Position numbers and translations under genes: made by a program. Under the pieces are notes generated by a model that had not been told where the DNA came from, ran no database searches, and saw only the letters and a program-made list of their open reading frames with translations. From the NCBI GenBank assembly GCA_019636875.1, contig JAHBWR010000018.1, positions 1 to 40,371 of the forward strand: a DNA stretch of 40,371 nucleotides, given 5' to 3'. Source of the stretch: Nitrospira sp. (GTDB lineage: Bacteria > Nitrospirota > Nitrospiria > Nitrospirales > Nitrospiraceae). Shown piece after piece: positions 16,406 to 24,201 of this stretch (position 1 is the stretch's first letter; the number at the start of each line of letters is the position of its first letter).

Positions 16406-16849
16406 TTACGATGAAGGCCCAGAAGAGTCGCCGATTTGACCGCACTCTTGTTCTCCGAAGATGGCTGATTCGTAGGTGTAGTGTTTGAACTCAAGCAAGT
16501 TGTGAGAGGGGTCTTCTAAAAAGAACGTACGGTGTTCGATGCGGGTTCCAGGAAAACGCACGCGCGGCTGCTGGTAGAAAGAGAGGCCCTTTTCCTTTGC
16601 CCGATCGGCCAGTGCCTGCCATTCTTTCAACGAGAGGAATACCAGCCCAAAATGACGCGGGTAAATACCTTTCTGTTGTAAGGGTTCATCCGGCACGACA
16701 TGCGCGACGAGTTGATGACCAGCCAAACCAAGCGTGACGGCCTGCGTCGTGCGTCGACCGACCGTACAGCTGAGTCCATCGACATAGAACCGAACCGTAG
16801 CGTCCACGTCATGAATCGGAAAAGCGAGATGAAACACGTTGTGACTCAT
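16406..16849 (-). CDS. VOC (glyoxalase/dioxygenase) superfamily protein
   Basis: 147 residues with the two beta-alpha-beta-beta-beta modules of VOC proteins. Module one is NVFHLAFPIHDVDATVRFYVDGLSCTVGRRT with a metal-site His in FHLAFP. Module two is HFGLVFLSLKEWQALADRA and HRTFFLEDPSHNLLEFKHY, giving further His and Glu ligands. This arrangement resembles small glyoxalase/bleomycin-resistance-like enzymes of unknown substrate. Its ATG overlaps the iaaA stop by 4 nt, so it is translationally coupled as the last gene of a three-gene operon. The final ~15 residues are polar and probably disordered. Confidence 0.85.
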   Translation of the reverse strand: MSHNVFHLAFPIHDVDATVRFYVDGLSCTVGRRTTQAVTLGLAGHQLVAHVVPDEPLQQKGIYPRHFGLVFLSLKEWQALADRAKEKGLSFYQQPRVRFPGTRIEHRTFFLEDPSHNLLEFKHYTYESAIFGEQECGQIGDSSGPSS

Positions 16850-17727
16850 TGAAACCTATCCTTTACGATCGGTCCCCCCTTCCCACCCCACCATCCAGCT
16901 ACCATGTGAGGAGTAGAATGACGAATGGCGAAACGCCCGGTAGGAGTGAGGACCAGACAGCCGGCAGATCCGTTGACTCGAGTGACTAGTCTATGTAACA
17001 CACGTCGGGCTGCCGTGGCAGGCCCCTTCCCATCTTCTAACTGATCACAAATTGTTTTGGCTACCGCCACGCAAAGAATGCTCTCACCCCACCCGGTCAT
17101 CGACACCGCCCCAGTCTCGTTATCAGCATACACCCCGCAACCGATAATTGGCGTGTCCCCGACTCGCCCGGGCAGCATGAGCTCGATCCCCCCGGTCGAT
17201 GCTCCAGCAGCAACAGTGCCCGTTTGATCCAATGCGACAGCCCCGACCGTACCATGCCCATGACTTTCTCCATACCTTCTGAGCGCCGATTCCACAGAGT
17301 ATCGGCGCAGCCTTCTCGTAGGGCGCTGAGACTCAAGCCTGAAGTGACGCGCAAAGCGCCCGGCTGATGGGCCGACCAGTAGCACATGTGGCGTGCGCTC
17401 CATCACTATACGTGCGGCGGTAATTGGATGGACTATCCCTTCAATGGAGGCAACCGCACCGGCGCGCAGTCGATGTCCTTCCATGATGGATGCATCCATC
17501 CGTCGCATCCCATCAAGCTGGAGTTTCGACCCTTTTCCCGCATTGAAGAGCCCGCTACGCTCAAGCACACGGATGGTCTGCTCGACAGCAAGAAGAGCCG
17601 AGCTCCCCCGATCAAGCCACGCATAGCCGACCTGCAAGGCGGCTTGTAGGCAGGCAGACTGCCGTACCGTTATGGAGCGGGCACCGGCGCCCCCGTGGGC
17701 GAGGATGATGGGACGAACTGAGTTCAA
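16846..17727 (-). CDS. Isoaspartyl peptidase/L-asparaginase, Ntn-hydrolase family
   Basis: A 293-residue precursor resembling plant-type asparaginase/IaaA. PIILAHGGAGA opens the chain, LFNAGKGSKLQLDG is the conserved N-terminal-subunit motif, and HGTVGAVALD carries the self-processing nucleophile Thr160, preceded by Gly159. Later motifs are ASTGGIELMLPGRVGDTPIIGCGVYADN and SMTGWGE. Autocleavage before Thr160 would give alpha and beta subunits. It removes beta-aspartyl residues from isomerised peptides and hydrolyses asparagine. The start is a TTG overlapping the upstream stop as TTGA; no separate ribosome-binding site is seen, so coupling is likely. Confidence 0.9.
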   Translation of the reverse strand: MNSVRPIILAHGGAGARSITVRQSACLQAALQVGYAWLDRGSSALLAVEQTIRVLERSGLFNAGKGSKLQLDGMRRMDASIMEGHRLRAGAVASIEGIVHPITAARIVMERTPHVLLVGPSAGRFARHFRLESQRPTRRLRRYSVESALRRYGESHGHGTVGAVALDQTGTVAAGASTGGIELMLPGRVGDTPIIGCGVYADNETGAVSMTGWGESILCVAVAKTICDQLEDGKGPATAARRVLHRLVTRVNGSAGCLVLTPTGRFAIRHSTPHMVAGWWGGKGGPIVKDRFQ

Positions 17728-18290
17728 TTCAGGAGGAGATCCCGAGTCTTCCGATAGGCAGGATTCTGCATGCGATCCAGATCCGACCGCACAAAACCTA
17801 ATCCTGTTACACAGAGTTCAAAATTCTCCGACAACGCCTGGAACACAGGCAAACTGGCTTCAGCATCATCACGCCCGATCTGCGCCACAATCCCATACGA
17901 CCGTTTGCCTGTCTTCACGTAGTCGACAAGGAAGTCCTTGTGATAAATGCGCCCGACCGTTTTGAGGCGGCGTAGGTACTCAGGAAATAATCCGGCCATG
18001 AAGAGCGTGAAGTCCCCGATATGGCGATGGACTTCCTGCTCGCGATCCAACGATTGGGCTTCGAGCATCACTTCCGATTCAAACAGGAGATCGACAACTG
18101 TGTCCATCGGTCGGTCCCGCCGGTCTCGAATCTTATAGAGTTGATCCGTGTGGGTAAAATCGACCAAGAGATTGGAAACATAGGAAGTGATCTTGGCGTC
18201 TGGCCAACCGAGGTGCTCCGTAAAACTTTTCTCGGTCAACGCGCCAAAGAGTTGCCGGAGCGGATGACGTGGAGGAACTGGAGTACCCAT
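17724..18290 (-). CDS. Conserved protein of unknown function, first gene of iaaA operon
   Basis: 188 residues from the ATG at 18290, chosen because AGGAGG lies 5 nt upstream; a GTG 6 nt earlier is in frame. It has no signal peptide or transmembrane segment. The sequence looks alpha-helical with conserved-looking stretches FGALTEKSFTEHLGWPDAKI, YVSNLLVDFTHTDQLYKIRD and IGDFTLFMAGLFPEYLRRLK, and ends in YRKTRDLLLN. I do not recognise the family. A strong ribosome-binding site, an extended -10 promoter and coupling to iaaA make it a real gene. No function is proposed. Confidence 0.8.
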   Translation of the reverse strand: MGTPVPPRHPLRQLFGALTEKSFTEHLGWPDAKITSYVSNLLVDFTHTDQLYKIRDRRDRPMDTVVDLLFESEVMLEAQSLDREQEVHRHIGDFTLFMAGLFPEYLRRLKTVGRIYHKDFLVDYVKTGKRSYGIVAQIGRDDAEASLPVFQALSENFELCVTGLGFVRSDLDRMQNPAYRKTRDLLLN

Positions 18291-18325
18291 CGCCACCTCC
18301 TGCGAGGCTGATAACGCTTGAGCTC

Positions 18326-18334
18326 AGTATACCA
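18326..18334 (-). promoter_or_regulatory. Extended -10 promoter of the unknown-iaaA-VOC operon
   Basis: On the minus strand TGG-TATACT (18334-18326) fits the TGn extended -10 consensus. Transcription would start near 18319 and give a ~29-nt leader with a strong AGGAGG. No convincing -35 box is seen, which is normal for extended -10 promoters. Confidence 0.5.
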
Positions 18335-18406
18335 GATCTCAGCCGTGAACCGGGTTCTACTCTTGTGCATTAGTATCGGAGATGCGTGGCTCAACCTTGA
18401 GTCGAC

Positions 18407-18856
18407 CTAGCATCCCGACCGACTGTCTACCATAAAGGTTACCGGGCCGTCGTTCACTAAGGCGACCTGCATATGAGCCGCAAACACTCCCATTTCGACT
18501 GTTGTTCCACCTTCACGCAGCCTCTGCGCAACCTGGTCATACAGCCGTTTGGCTAGATCCGGCGCGGCAGCTTCGTCGAAACTCGGTCGACGCCCATTAG
18601 TGGTGCTCCCTAGAAGTGTGAATTGTGAGATTAAGAGCACGGCACCACCCACGTCCGACAGAGAACGATTCATCTTGCCCCGATCGTCCGAGAACATACG
18701 GAGGTTTCTAATCTTATCGACCACAAAGCATGCGTCCGACTCCTGATCACCTTTAGCGACACCCAAAAGAACCATTACGCCATCTTGAATCTGCCCAACG
18801 ATCGAGCCGTCGACTGTCACCGACGCCGTCGTTACACGCTGCAGGAGTGCCTTCAT
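18407..18856 (-). CDS. dtd: D-aminoacyl-tRNA deacylase
   Basis: 149 residues, standard DTD length. It begins MKALLQRVTTASVTVDG and has VLLGVAKGD, LRMFSDDRGKMNRSL, the catalytic-site motif LLISQFTLLGST, and the cross-subunit Gly-cisPro motif in VNDGPVTFMVDS. The enzyme removes D-amino acids (and glycine) mischarged onto tRNA, using the cis-proline pocket for chiral rejection. It is the last gene of the murJ-ogt-dtd operon, 9 nt after ogt, with a short GAAAGG just before the ATG. Confidence 0.96.
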   Translation of the reverse strand: MKALLQRVTTASVTVDGSIVGQIQDGVMVLLGVAKGDQESDACFVVDKIRNLRMFSDDRGKMNRSLSDVGGAVLLISQFTLLGSTTNGRRPSFDEAAAPDLAKRLYDQVAQRLREGGTTVEMGVFAAHMQVALVNDGPVTFMVDSRSGC

Positions 18857-18865
18857 CCTTTCGAA

Positions 18866-19384
18866 TCACCCTCGTAACAACTGAGTCAATGTTCCTTCAA
18901 GGGATAGCAACTTCCGTTTCATGGGAAGCCCTCCTGAGAATCCACCGAGTGAAGCATCGTGTGCAACAATCCGGTGACACGGAATCATGATCGGTAGCGG
19001 ATTCGCCCCGACCGCGTTTCCCACCGCACGGGCATAGTGCGGTCCACCCACTCGCGCGGCAATCCATTGATACGATCGAAGCCTGCCGTACGGCACACGT
19101 TGCAGGGTCCGCCACACCTGACGTTGAAACATCGTACCGTAAGAGAGATCGAGCGGTACATCAAACGTGTCCCGTTTCCCGGCAAGATAGTCGAGTAACT
19201 GCCGACGGGCGGCCTCCAGTCGAGCCGACTCTCCCGGTTGCACAGGCACATGGGACTGGGCGCTGAGTTCGGATTCGACAGCTCGCTTCGACCGTTTCGG
19301 CAAGACGATGGCGTGAATCCCTTTCGATGAGTCCGCCACCCCCATCCATCCCCACGGTGATTGGAAGATCATCATCTGCTGCAT
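18866..19384 (-). CDS. ogt: Methylated-DNA--protein-cysteine methyltransferase
   Basis: 172 residues from the ATG at 19384, preceded by GGGAGG; the frame is open further upstream but there it overlaps murJ. A short ribonuclease-H-like N-domain (~1-75) leads to the MGMT domain (~80-170) with FQRQVWRTLQRVPYGRLRSYQWIA, the DNA-binding helix RAVGNAVGANPLPIMIPCHRIV and acceptor Cys136 in PCHR. It transfers the alkyl group from O6-alkylguanine to itself once. It lies 13 nt after murJ, grouped with dtd as unrelated housekeeping functions. Confidence 0.95.
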   Translation of the reverse strand: MQQMMIFQSPWGWMGVADSSKGIHAIVLPKRSKRAVESELSAQSHVPVQPGESARLEAARRQLLDYLAGKRDTFDVPLDLSYGTMFQRQVWRTLQRVPYGRLRSYQWIAARVGGPHYARAVGNAVGANPLPIMIPCHRIVAHDASLGGFSGGLPMKRKLLSLEGTLTQLLRG

Positions 19385-19397
19385 GCATCGCCTCCCG

Positions 19398-21011
19398 CTA
19401 CTTTGCAAATCTGCCAAGCTTTTTCTGCACCATACCCCATACGACACCAAGCTCCTCCGATCGAAACCAGGCATGCACTCCAAGATACCCGATGACACTG
19501 AATCCGATCGCGACCGCAAGCATCGCAGATTTTCCGATCCACGCAGCTGGATGTATCCATATCTCGGCCTCAGCCACCCACCAACAGGCCAAGGCAATCG
19601 GAATGCAGCCTACTAACACGCGGCTGGCCGACCGAATGACCGAGTTCCACTCGACACCCCCCAGTCGACGATTCAAGATGACCACGAGAATTCCACCGTT
19701 GATCATCGCGGCCAGAGCTGTTGCGAGAGCCAGTCCTGCCGCCCCAAGATGTGACATTAGGATTACTGACAGCACAATATTCGCCACCACTGCGATCGCC
19801 GCTGAGATTGCCGGGGTGGTCGTATCTTTCATGGAATAGAAGGCCGATACAATGATACGCACCCCGGCGAACGCCCAGAGGCCCAAGGCATAGCACAGAA
19901 CGGCAAAGGCCGTTTCAGCCGTGTCATGTGCGGTAAACGTCCCGTGCTCGAAGAAGAGGTGCACGATCGGCGTTCGCAATAGGATCAATCCCACCATCGC
20001 CGGAAGGATAATGAAAAAAATCATCCGCAAACCAAACCCAAGCGTCGTACGCAGTTCATCCAGCGCACCGCGTGCTGCTTGCGCCGATAGGGTCGGCAGG
20101 ATCGCCGTCGCCAGCGCCACGCCGAAAATCCCGAGAGGAAACTGGATCAGTCTCATGCCATAAAATAGGTAGGTTGGGCCGCCGGCAAAAAACGACCCCA
20201 GAATCGTGCTGACCGTGATATTGATTTGGGTTACCGACAAACCGAGTAGCGACGGAATCATCAGGCGGCCGACCTTCCGCACGCCTGGATGGCCAGGATT
20301 AAACTTGAACCCGAATAGCATCCTGCGAGTTCTGAGCCCCGGTAACTGCATCGCAAACTGGGCCGCACCACCGGCAACGACGCCGATGGCCACCCCAAGG
20401 ATGGGTTCCGGCATAGTTGGTGCTAGAAACATCGCGCACCCGATGATGAAGATATTGAAAAACACCGGAGAAAACGCGGGAGCCGCAAAGGCTCGGAGGG
20501 AATTCAAGATCCCCATCGCCAAGGCAGCGAGACTAATGAAAATGAGGTAGGGGAGCATGACTCGTGTGAGCACAACGGTCAAGGTCATTTTCTCCGGATC
20601 GTCATGAAACCCCCATCCGATGAGCCACGCAATCCAAGGAGCCCCAAGAATCCCGAGCAAGGTGACTCCGGTCACAATCGTCAGCAGCGTCGTAAAGGCC
20701 GCACTCGCCAGCTCCCAGGCATCCTGTTTCGACTTCATCGTGTGATACTCGGTAAAGACGGGAATGAAGGCAGCGGACATCGACCCTTCGGCAAAGAGTT
20801 CGCGGAGCAGGTTTGGAATACGATAGGCCACGAAAAAGGCGTCAGCAGCCGGAGTGGCTCCGAATAGGCCGGCGAGGACCATGTCGCGAATAAACCCAAG
20901 AACACGACTGGAAAACGTGGCAACGCCGATCATTCCAGCCGCTTTGACGACTGATTGATTCTCATCCTGGAGCTTACGTGGAGCGCCCGACGTCACGGTG
21001 GGTTCTGCCAT
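19398..21011 (-). CDS. murJ: Lipid II flippase MurJ (MviN)
   Basis: 537 residues with about 14 transmembrane helices of the MOP/MATE-like fold. Recognisable motifs are SSRVLGFIRDMVLAGLFGATPAADAFFVAYRIPNLLRELFAEGSMSAAFIPVF near the N-terminus, then TLSAQAARG, and the second-half block FYSMKDTTTPAISA with basic residues for the lipid II headgroup. It exports lipid-linked peptidoglycan precursor across the inner membrane. The ATG at 21011 sits 7 nt from a TAGAAT box, in a 16-mer identical to that at gmhA. It is the first gene of the operon with ogt and dtd. Confidence 0.96.
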   Translation of the reverse strand: MAEPTVTSGAPRKLQDENQSVVKAAGMIGVATFSSRVLGFIRDMVLAGLFGATPAADAFFVAYRIPNLLRELFAEGSMSAAFIPVFTEYHTMKSKQDAWELASAAFTTLLTIVTGVTLLGILGAPWIAWLIGWGFHDDPEKMTLTVVLTRVMLPYLIFISLAALAMGILNSLRAFAAPAFSPVFFNIFIIGCAMFLAPTMPEPILGVAIGVVAGGAAQFAMQLPGLRTRRMLFGFKFNPGHPGVRKVGRLMIPSLLGLSVTQINITVSTILGSFFAGGPTYLFYGMRLIQFPLGIFGVALATAILPTLSAQAARGALDELRTTLGFGLRMIFFIILPAMVGLILLRTPIVHLFFEHGTFTAHDTAETAFAVLCYALGLWAFAGVRIIVSAFYSMKDTTTPAISAAIAVVANIVLSVILMSHLGAAGLALATALAAMINGGILVVILNRRLGGVEWNSVIRSASRVLVGCIPIALACWWVAEAEIWIHPAAWIGKSAMLAVAIGFSVIGYLGVHAWFRSEELGVVWGMVQKKLGRFAK

Positions 21012-21018
21012 GGACGGG

Positions 21019-21047
21019 ATTCTAGCGGAACGACAGCAAGCCGTCTA
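21019..21047 (-). promoter_or_regulatory. Leaderless-type promoter of murJ (TAGACG-17-TAGAAT)
   Basis: On the minus strand TAGACG (21047-21042), a 17-nt spacer, TAGAAT (21024-21019), then CCCGTCC and ATG. The -10-to-ATG stretch is identical to that of gmhA. The -35 box matches 4 of 6 consensus bases. Confidence 0.5.
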
Positions 21048-21128
21048 TGGAGTGGGAATATTGTAAGAACGCTACCGGCTGATCATCGGTGGGACACAGA
21101 CAATGAAGGTTCAAACTGAGCATACCCA

Positions 21129-21162
21129 ACTCCTGGCGCTGATTGCCTCTCGCGCCAGGAGT
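21129..21162 (-). terminator. Perfect 11-bp hairpin downstream of the bactofilin gene
   Basis: ACTCCTGGCGC (21129-21139) is the exact reverse complement of GCGCCAGGAGT (21152-21162), with a 12-nt loop. It starts 17 nt beyond the bactofilin stop. The minus-strand sequence after the stem (TGGGTA) is not U-rich, so it may be an mRNA-stabilising stem or a weak intrinsic terminator. Confidence 0.5.
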
Positions 21163-21178
21163 GTTTCAACAAGGCCGT

Positions 21179-21700
21179 CTATGCCGCGAGTCTGATCTGA
21201 GGGCGATTGGATGCCGTGCCGACATACGGTCCCACTTCACGCAACCCCTCAGCCTTGGCTTGCGCTTTCATCTCCAAGGTACCGTTGAACACGACGCCTT
21301 CCTCCATCGACAGCACGGGGGCCGTCAGGCTGCCTTGCACGACAGCCGGAGCACAGAGCACGATTTGGTTCGTCGCGACAATGTCCCCTGTGATGTTTCC
21401 ATGACAGACCACGGTTCCAGCCGTTACCTTGGCCTTCAGTACCGCTTCAGGCCCCACCAGCAAGCCGCCGTCTGTGTGGATTTCCCCGTCCAGCGATCCG
21501 TCGATCCGGACGGTGCCTGAATAGGTGATCACGCCTTTGAACTCAACATCTTTTCCGACGAAGGCTACCTCGGGAGGAAGAGACTGAGTTCCTTTTGACG
21601 AACTCCGTCGGTCTTCCATCCACCGTTCTCGCTCTCTTTCTCGTTCCCGATCCCGTTCTCGATCCTCTTCTCCTACTACCGCCTCTTCTTGCTTCCACAT
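21179..21700 (-). CDS. Bactofilin family cytoskeletal protein
   Basis: 173 residues. The bactofilin beta-helix core spans ~45-150 (VAFVGKDVEFKGVITYSGTVRIDGSLDGEI, then repeated G-x-(V/I) turns such as GTVVCHGNITGDIVATNQI). Bactofilins self-assemble into nucleotide-free filaments that position cell-wall enzymes or polar structures. The N-terminus (~11-26) is an Arg-Glu alternation, DRERDRERERERER. This is unusual for the family, which more often has a short membrane-targeting N-tail. The start ATG is supported by AAGGAGG 10-15 nt upstream. The C-terminal ~25 residues are a polar tail. It is monocistronic by appearance. Confidence 0.9.
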   Translation of the reverse strand: MWKQEEAVVGEEDRERDRERERERERWMEDRRSSSKGTQSLPPEVAFVGKDVEFKGVITYSGTVRIDGSLDGEIHTDGGLLVGPEAVLKAKVTAGTVVCHGNITGDIVATNQIVLCAPAVVQGSLTAPVLSMEEGVVFNGTLEMKAQAKAEGLREVGPYVGTASNRPQIRLAA

Positions 21701-21819
21701 AGCGAGACTCCCTCCTTATCGATATTGGTCCAGGCTAGCCGAACGGTCACGCCGAGTCTCTTATCTATCGGTTGGAACAGGATTTTTATTGAGTGTCTTA
21801 GGGCGTGGGAGGGAAATTC

Positions 21820-22482
21820 CTACGGCTCGTGGACTAATTCATTCGATAATTCATTGGGATTGTCGCCAGGACGACCCGGGCAGACTGCGGCAAGGAGCAC
21901 GCCACATGCCTGAATACCCTGGCATAGCCCTCCGACAATATCGCCCGTTTTCAATCGGTTGACGGCAGCCTCGACAACTGACGACCACCGCTCGACCGGA
22001 ACTCGTTGAAACAAGGGTTGATCCGCCAACACATAAATCTGATGCTCAAGGAGCGATACCATGATCAAAACGCCGGTGCCTTCACGAGTCCTCGTGATCG
22101 CATGCTTGGCGAACGCCCGTTCGGCCCTGAGCTTCACTTTGTGACGCATTCTCTCCGGCGACGTGAGCAGGCGAATAATTGATGTCCAGGTCCCCACCCA
22201 TGCACCCACACCGTAGGCCAGCATAGTCATCAATACCAACCAGGCCGAGTTATACGCGTGCCATCCCCAGGGAAGCCAGGCTATTTCAGCAGTGAGCAGG
22301 ATCGTAAGCGTCAAGAGTGAAAGGAGCAATCCCGTCCGATATCGCACTTCCCGATAGAGCCCCGATCGGCTGACGATCATGGGAACGATTTCAGCGCTGG
22401 TCCCTTGTTCCACTGCCTGTACGGCTAGACTGACCCGTTCACGCTCCTCGTCCGTGAGTTGCAGTCTCTTACCAGTTTCCAC
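21820..22482 (-). CDS. TPM-domain membrane protein (COG3762-like)
   Basis: 220 residues from a GTG at 22482, chosen because GGAGGAGG lies 8 nt upstream and longer versions would overlap the preceding gene's glycine-rich tail; the starts and stops still overlap by 14 nt. After LTDEERERVSLAVQAVEQGTSAEIVPMIV (TPM start) two transmembrane helices are inserted (~42-92, LLLSLLTLTILLTAEIAWL and AWLVLMTMLAYGVGAWVGTW). The domain then resumes with REGTGVLIMVSLLEHQIYVLADQPL and a C-terminal GLCQGIQACGVLLA. The TPM fold was first seen in plant thylakoid phosphatase and is common in envelope proteins of uncertain function. It is the third gene of the lemA-TPM-TPM operon. Confidence 0.82.
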   Translation of the reverse strand: METGKRLQLTDEERERVSLAVQAVEQGTSAEIVPMIVSRSGLYREVRYRTGLLLSLLTLTILLTAEIAWLPWGWHAYNSAWLVLMTMLAYGVGAWVGTWTSIIRLLTSPERMRHKVKLRAERAFAKHAITRTREGTGVLIMVSLLEHQIYVLADQPLFQRVPVERWSSVVEAAVNRLKTGDIVGGLCQGIQACGVLLAAVCPGRPGDNPNELSNELVHEP

Positions 22483-23380
22483 TGGCGCCCCCTCCTCCGA
22501 AATCGCCTCCTCCCCCTCCAAACCCACCACCACCACCAAACCCACTGCCCCCGAACGACCCTCCACCCCATCCACCACCACGGGTACTGTACCAAATCCA
22601 ATCATCCATCCCTCGGGACCGCGTGGTCCTTCCTCCTGCACCCGATGCACCGATGGCCATCAGTAGAAGGAAGGTCACACCGCTTGCAACAAGCGCCGGT
22701 AGCAGCCACGGGGCCAGCACCGTCGAGATCCCCGCACCGGCGAGCGGCCCGATGAATTTATGGACGTTCGTGAAGATGAGCCCGACGACCACTCCCACCA
22801 TGACCGCCACGACAACCTGGGCCACAAGATCATCGTCGTGCTGAGAGGTCGGCCGTTCCGATGCCTGGTAGGTTCCTTCAATGGTTTTCAGGATAGCGCT
22901 GACCCCTTCCACAACCCCACCCGGCATGTCACCGGCGCGGAAACGAGGAACTATCTCATTTCGAATGATCTGCGCCGATCGCGCATCGGTCAACACCCCT
23001 TCCAACCCATACCCGACTTCGATTCGAACTTTGCGTTCCCCTATCGCCACCAACAACAGGACGCCGTTATCCGTGCCCTTCTGACCGAGCTTCCAGGTCG
23101 TTGCCACTCGATGAGAGAATTCTTCGATCGAATCGCCTTCGAGCGAAGGAACAATCAAGACAGCCGCTTGATTGCTTGATTGAGTCTCATGCGCCGCCAG
23201 TCGAGCCTCCAAGGACTCGACTGTGGACTTTGGTAAGATGTGCGCACGATCGACAATCCGCCCGGTCAACTGAGGCACATCAAGAGCGACGGCAGGGAGG
23301 GAGGATAAGCACGTCGTGCCCGCCAGATAACAAGCCACTGCCAAGCGGCTGGCTCCTCGCCGTGTCAACGTTTCCTCCAC
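22469..23380 (-). CDS. TPM-domain protein, YgcG-like, with signal peptide and Gly-rich tail
   Basis: 303 residues starting with GTG. A signal peptide ends near residue 32 (SSLPAVALDVP). The TPM domain (~35-175) contains GRIVDRAHILPKSTVESLEARL, TTWKLGQKGTDNGVLLLVAIGERKVRIEVGYGLEGVLTD and a partly conserved C-terminal helix. Transmembrane helices at ~185-205 and ~215-250 are followed by a WGGGSFGGSGFGGGG-rich tail (~265-303), typical of COG1512 proteins. The domain therefore faces the periplasm. The lemA-TPM pairing is widespread and its biochemical role is unresolved. It starts 12 nt after lemA and overlaps the next TPM gene. Confidence 0.9.
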   Translation of the reverse strand: MEETLTRRGASRLAVACYLAGTTCLSSLPAVALDVPQLTGRIVDRAHILPKSTVESLEARLAAHETQSSNQAAVLIVPSLEGDSIEEFSHRVATTWKLGQKGTDNGVLLLVAIGERKVRIEVGYGLEGVLTDARSAQIIRNEIVPRFRAGDMPGGVVEGVSAILKTIEGTYQASERPTSQHDDDLVAQVVVAVMVGVVVGLIFTNVHKFIGPLAGAGISTVLAPWLLPALVASGVTFLLLMAIGASGAGGRTTRSRGMDDWIWYSTRGGGWGGGSFGGSGFGGGGGFGGGGGDFGGGGASGNW

Positions 23381-23392
23381 CTCACCATCGGG

Positions 23393-23995
23393 TCAAAACT
23401 TCACTTCCGGCGGTTTGGCCACTGCACTCTCATCGGCCACCGTAAAGTTTGGCCGTTCGGTCAAATTCAGCACAAACTTGGCCGTGAGGTTGGTTGGGAA
23501 ATATCGGACCATCTTGTTGTACTCTGCAACTCGATCGATGTATCGCTTCCGGGCCACCGTAATCCGATTTTCCGTTCCTTCCAGCTGACTTTGGAGATCT
23601 CTGAAGTTTTGATCGGCCTTGAGGTTTGGATAGTTTTCGGCGATCGCGATCAGTCGCCCCAATGCCGACGTCAGACCGGCTTGAGCTTGTTGAAAGACTT
23701 CAAATGCCGCTGGATCTTTCAGCACCTCCGGCGTCACTTGAATGCCCGTGGCCTTGGCTCGGGCGTTCACAACTCCTTCAAGGGTCTCCTTCTCGTGAGC
23801 GGCGTACCCTTTGACGGTCGCGACAAGATTGGGAATAAGATCCGCGCGACGCTGGTACTGATTAATCACCTCACTCCACGCTGCCTTGGTATCCTCATCT
23901 AATCCTTGCAAATCGTTGTACCCACAACCCGACACGGGCACGAGACTGATCATGGCAATGCCGATTGCCGTCGTTTTCCACGAAGTACGCTTCAT
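23393..23995 (-). CDS. lemA: LemA family lipoprotein
   Basis: 200 residues from the ATG at 23995, supported by AAGGAGG with 4-5 nt spacing. The signal peptide ends in PVSGCGYN, a good lipobox (V-S-G-C), so the protein is probably a lipoprotein. The LemA core has AAWSEVINQYQRRADLIPNLVATVKGYAAHE, LIAIAENYPNLKADQNFRDLQSQLEGTENRI and YNKMVRYFPTNL, predicted long helices. LemA was first found as an antigen-processing epitope in Listeria; its function is unknown but it is persistently linked with TPM proteins, as here. A sigma-54-like site lies upstream at 24026-24041. Confidence 0.93.
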   Translation of the reverse strand: MKRTSWKTTAIGIAMISLVPVSGCGYNDLQGLDEDTKAAWSEVINQYQRRADLIPNLVATVKGYAAHEKETLEGVVNARAKATGIQVTPEVLKDPAAFEVFQQAQAGLTSALGRLIAIAENYPNLKADQNFRDLQSQLEGTENRITVARKRYIDRVAEYNKMVRYFPTNLTAKFVLNLTERPNFTVADESAVAKPPEVKF

Positions 23996-24025
23996 CGTTC
24001 CCTCCTTGAACCCTGCCAAATGCGG

Positions 24026-24041
24026 TGCCGGTGCTGTGCCA
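24026..24041 (-). promoter_or_regulatory. Sigma-54-like sequence upstream of lemA
   Basis: On the minus strand, TGGCAC (24041-24036) and CGGCA (24030-24026) give GG-N10-GC spacing. The -24 element is perfect but the -12 element deviates from TTGCA, and GC-rich DNA yields such matches by chance. The predicted transcription start would lie about 20 nt before the lemA ATG. Confidence 0.28.
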
Positions 24042-24201
24042 TCGCACGATCATGCTACCATGGGCATAATCATTAAGATATGTCGGTCAAGAGGTCCTGT
24101 GCCGTGCAGGAAGGCGTCCGCGGGACAGGACGGCCTTTACGCACAACAGGTGATTGATGACCGACGACCCGATACGATGTGTGAGGGGGGGAGCCAGAAT
24201 A

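Noticed and set aside
22483..22650. Longer N-terminus for the second TPM protein
   Set aside because: The extension is the shifted-frame reading of the upstream gene's glycine-rich repeat; a ribosome-binding site supports the GTG at 22482.
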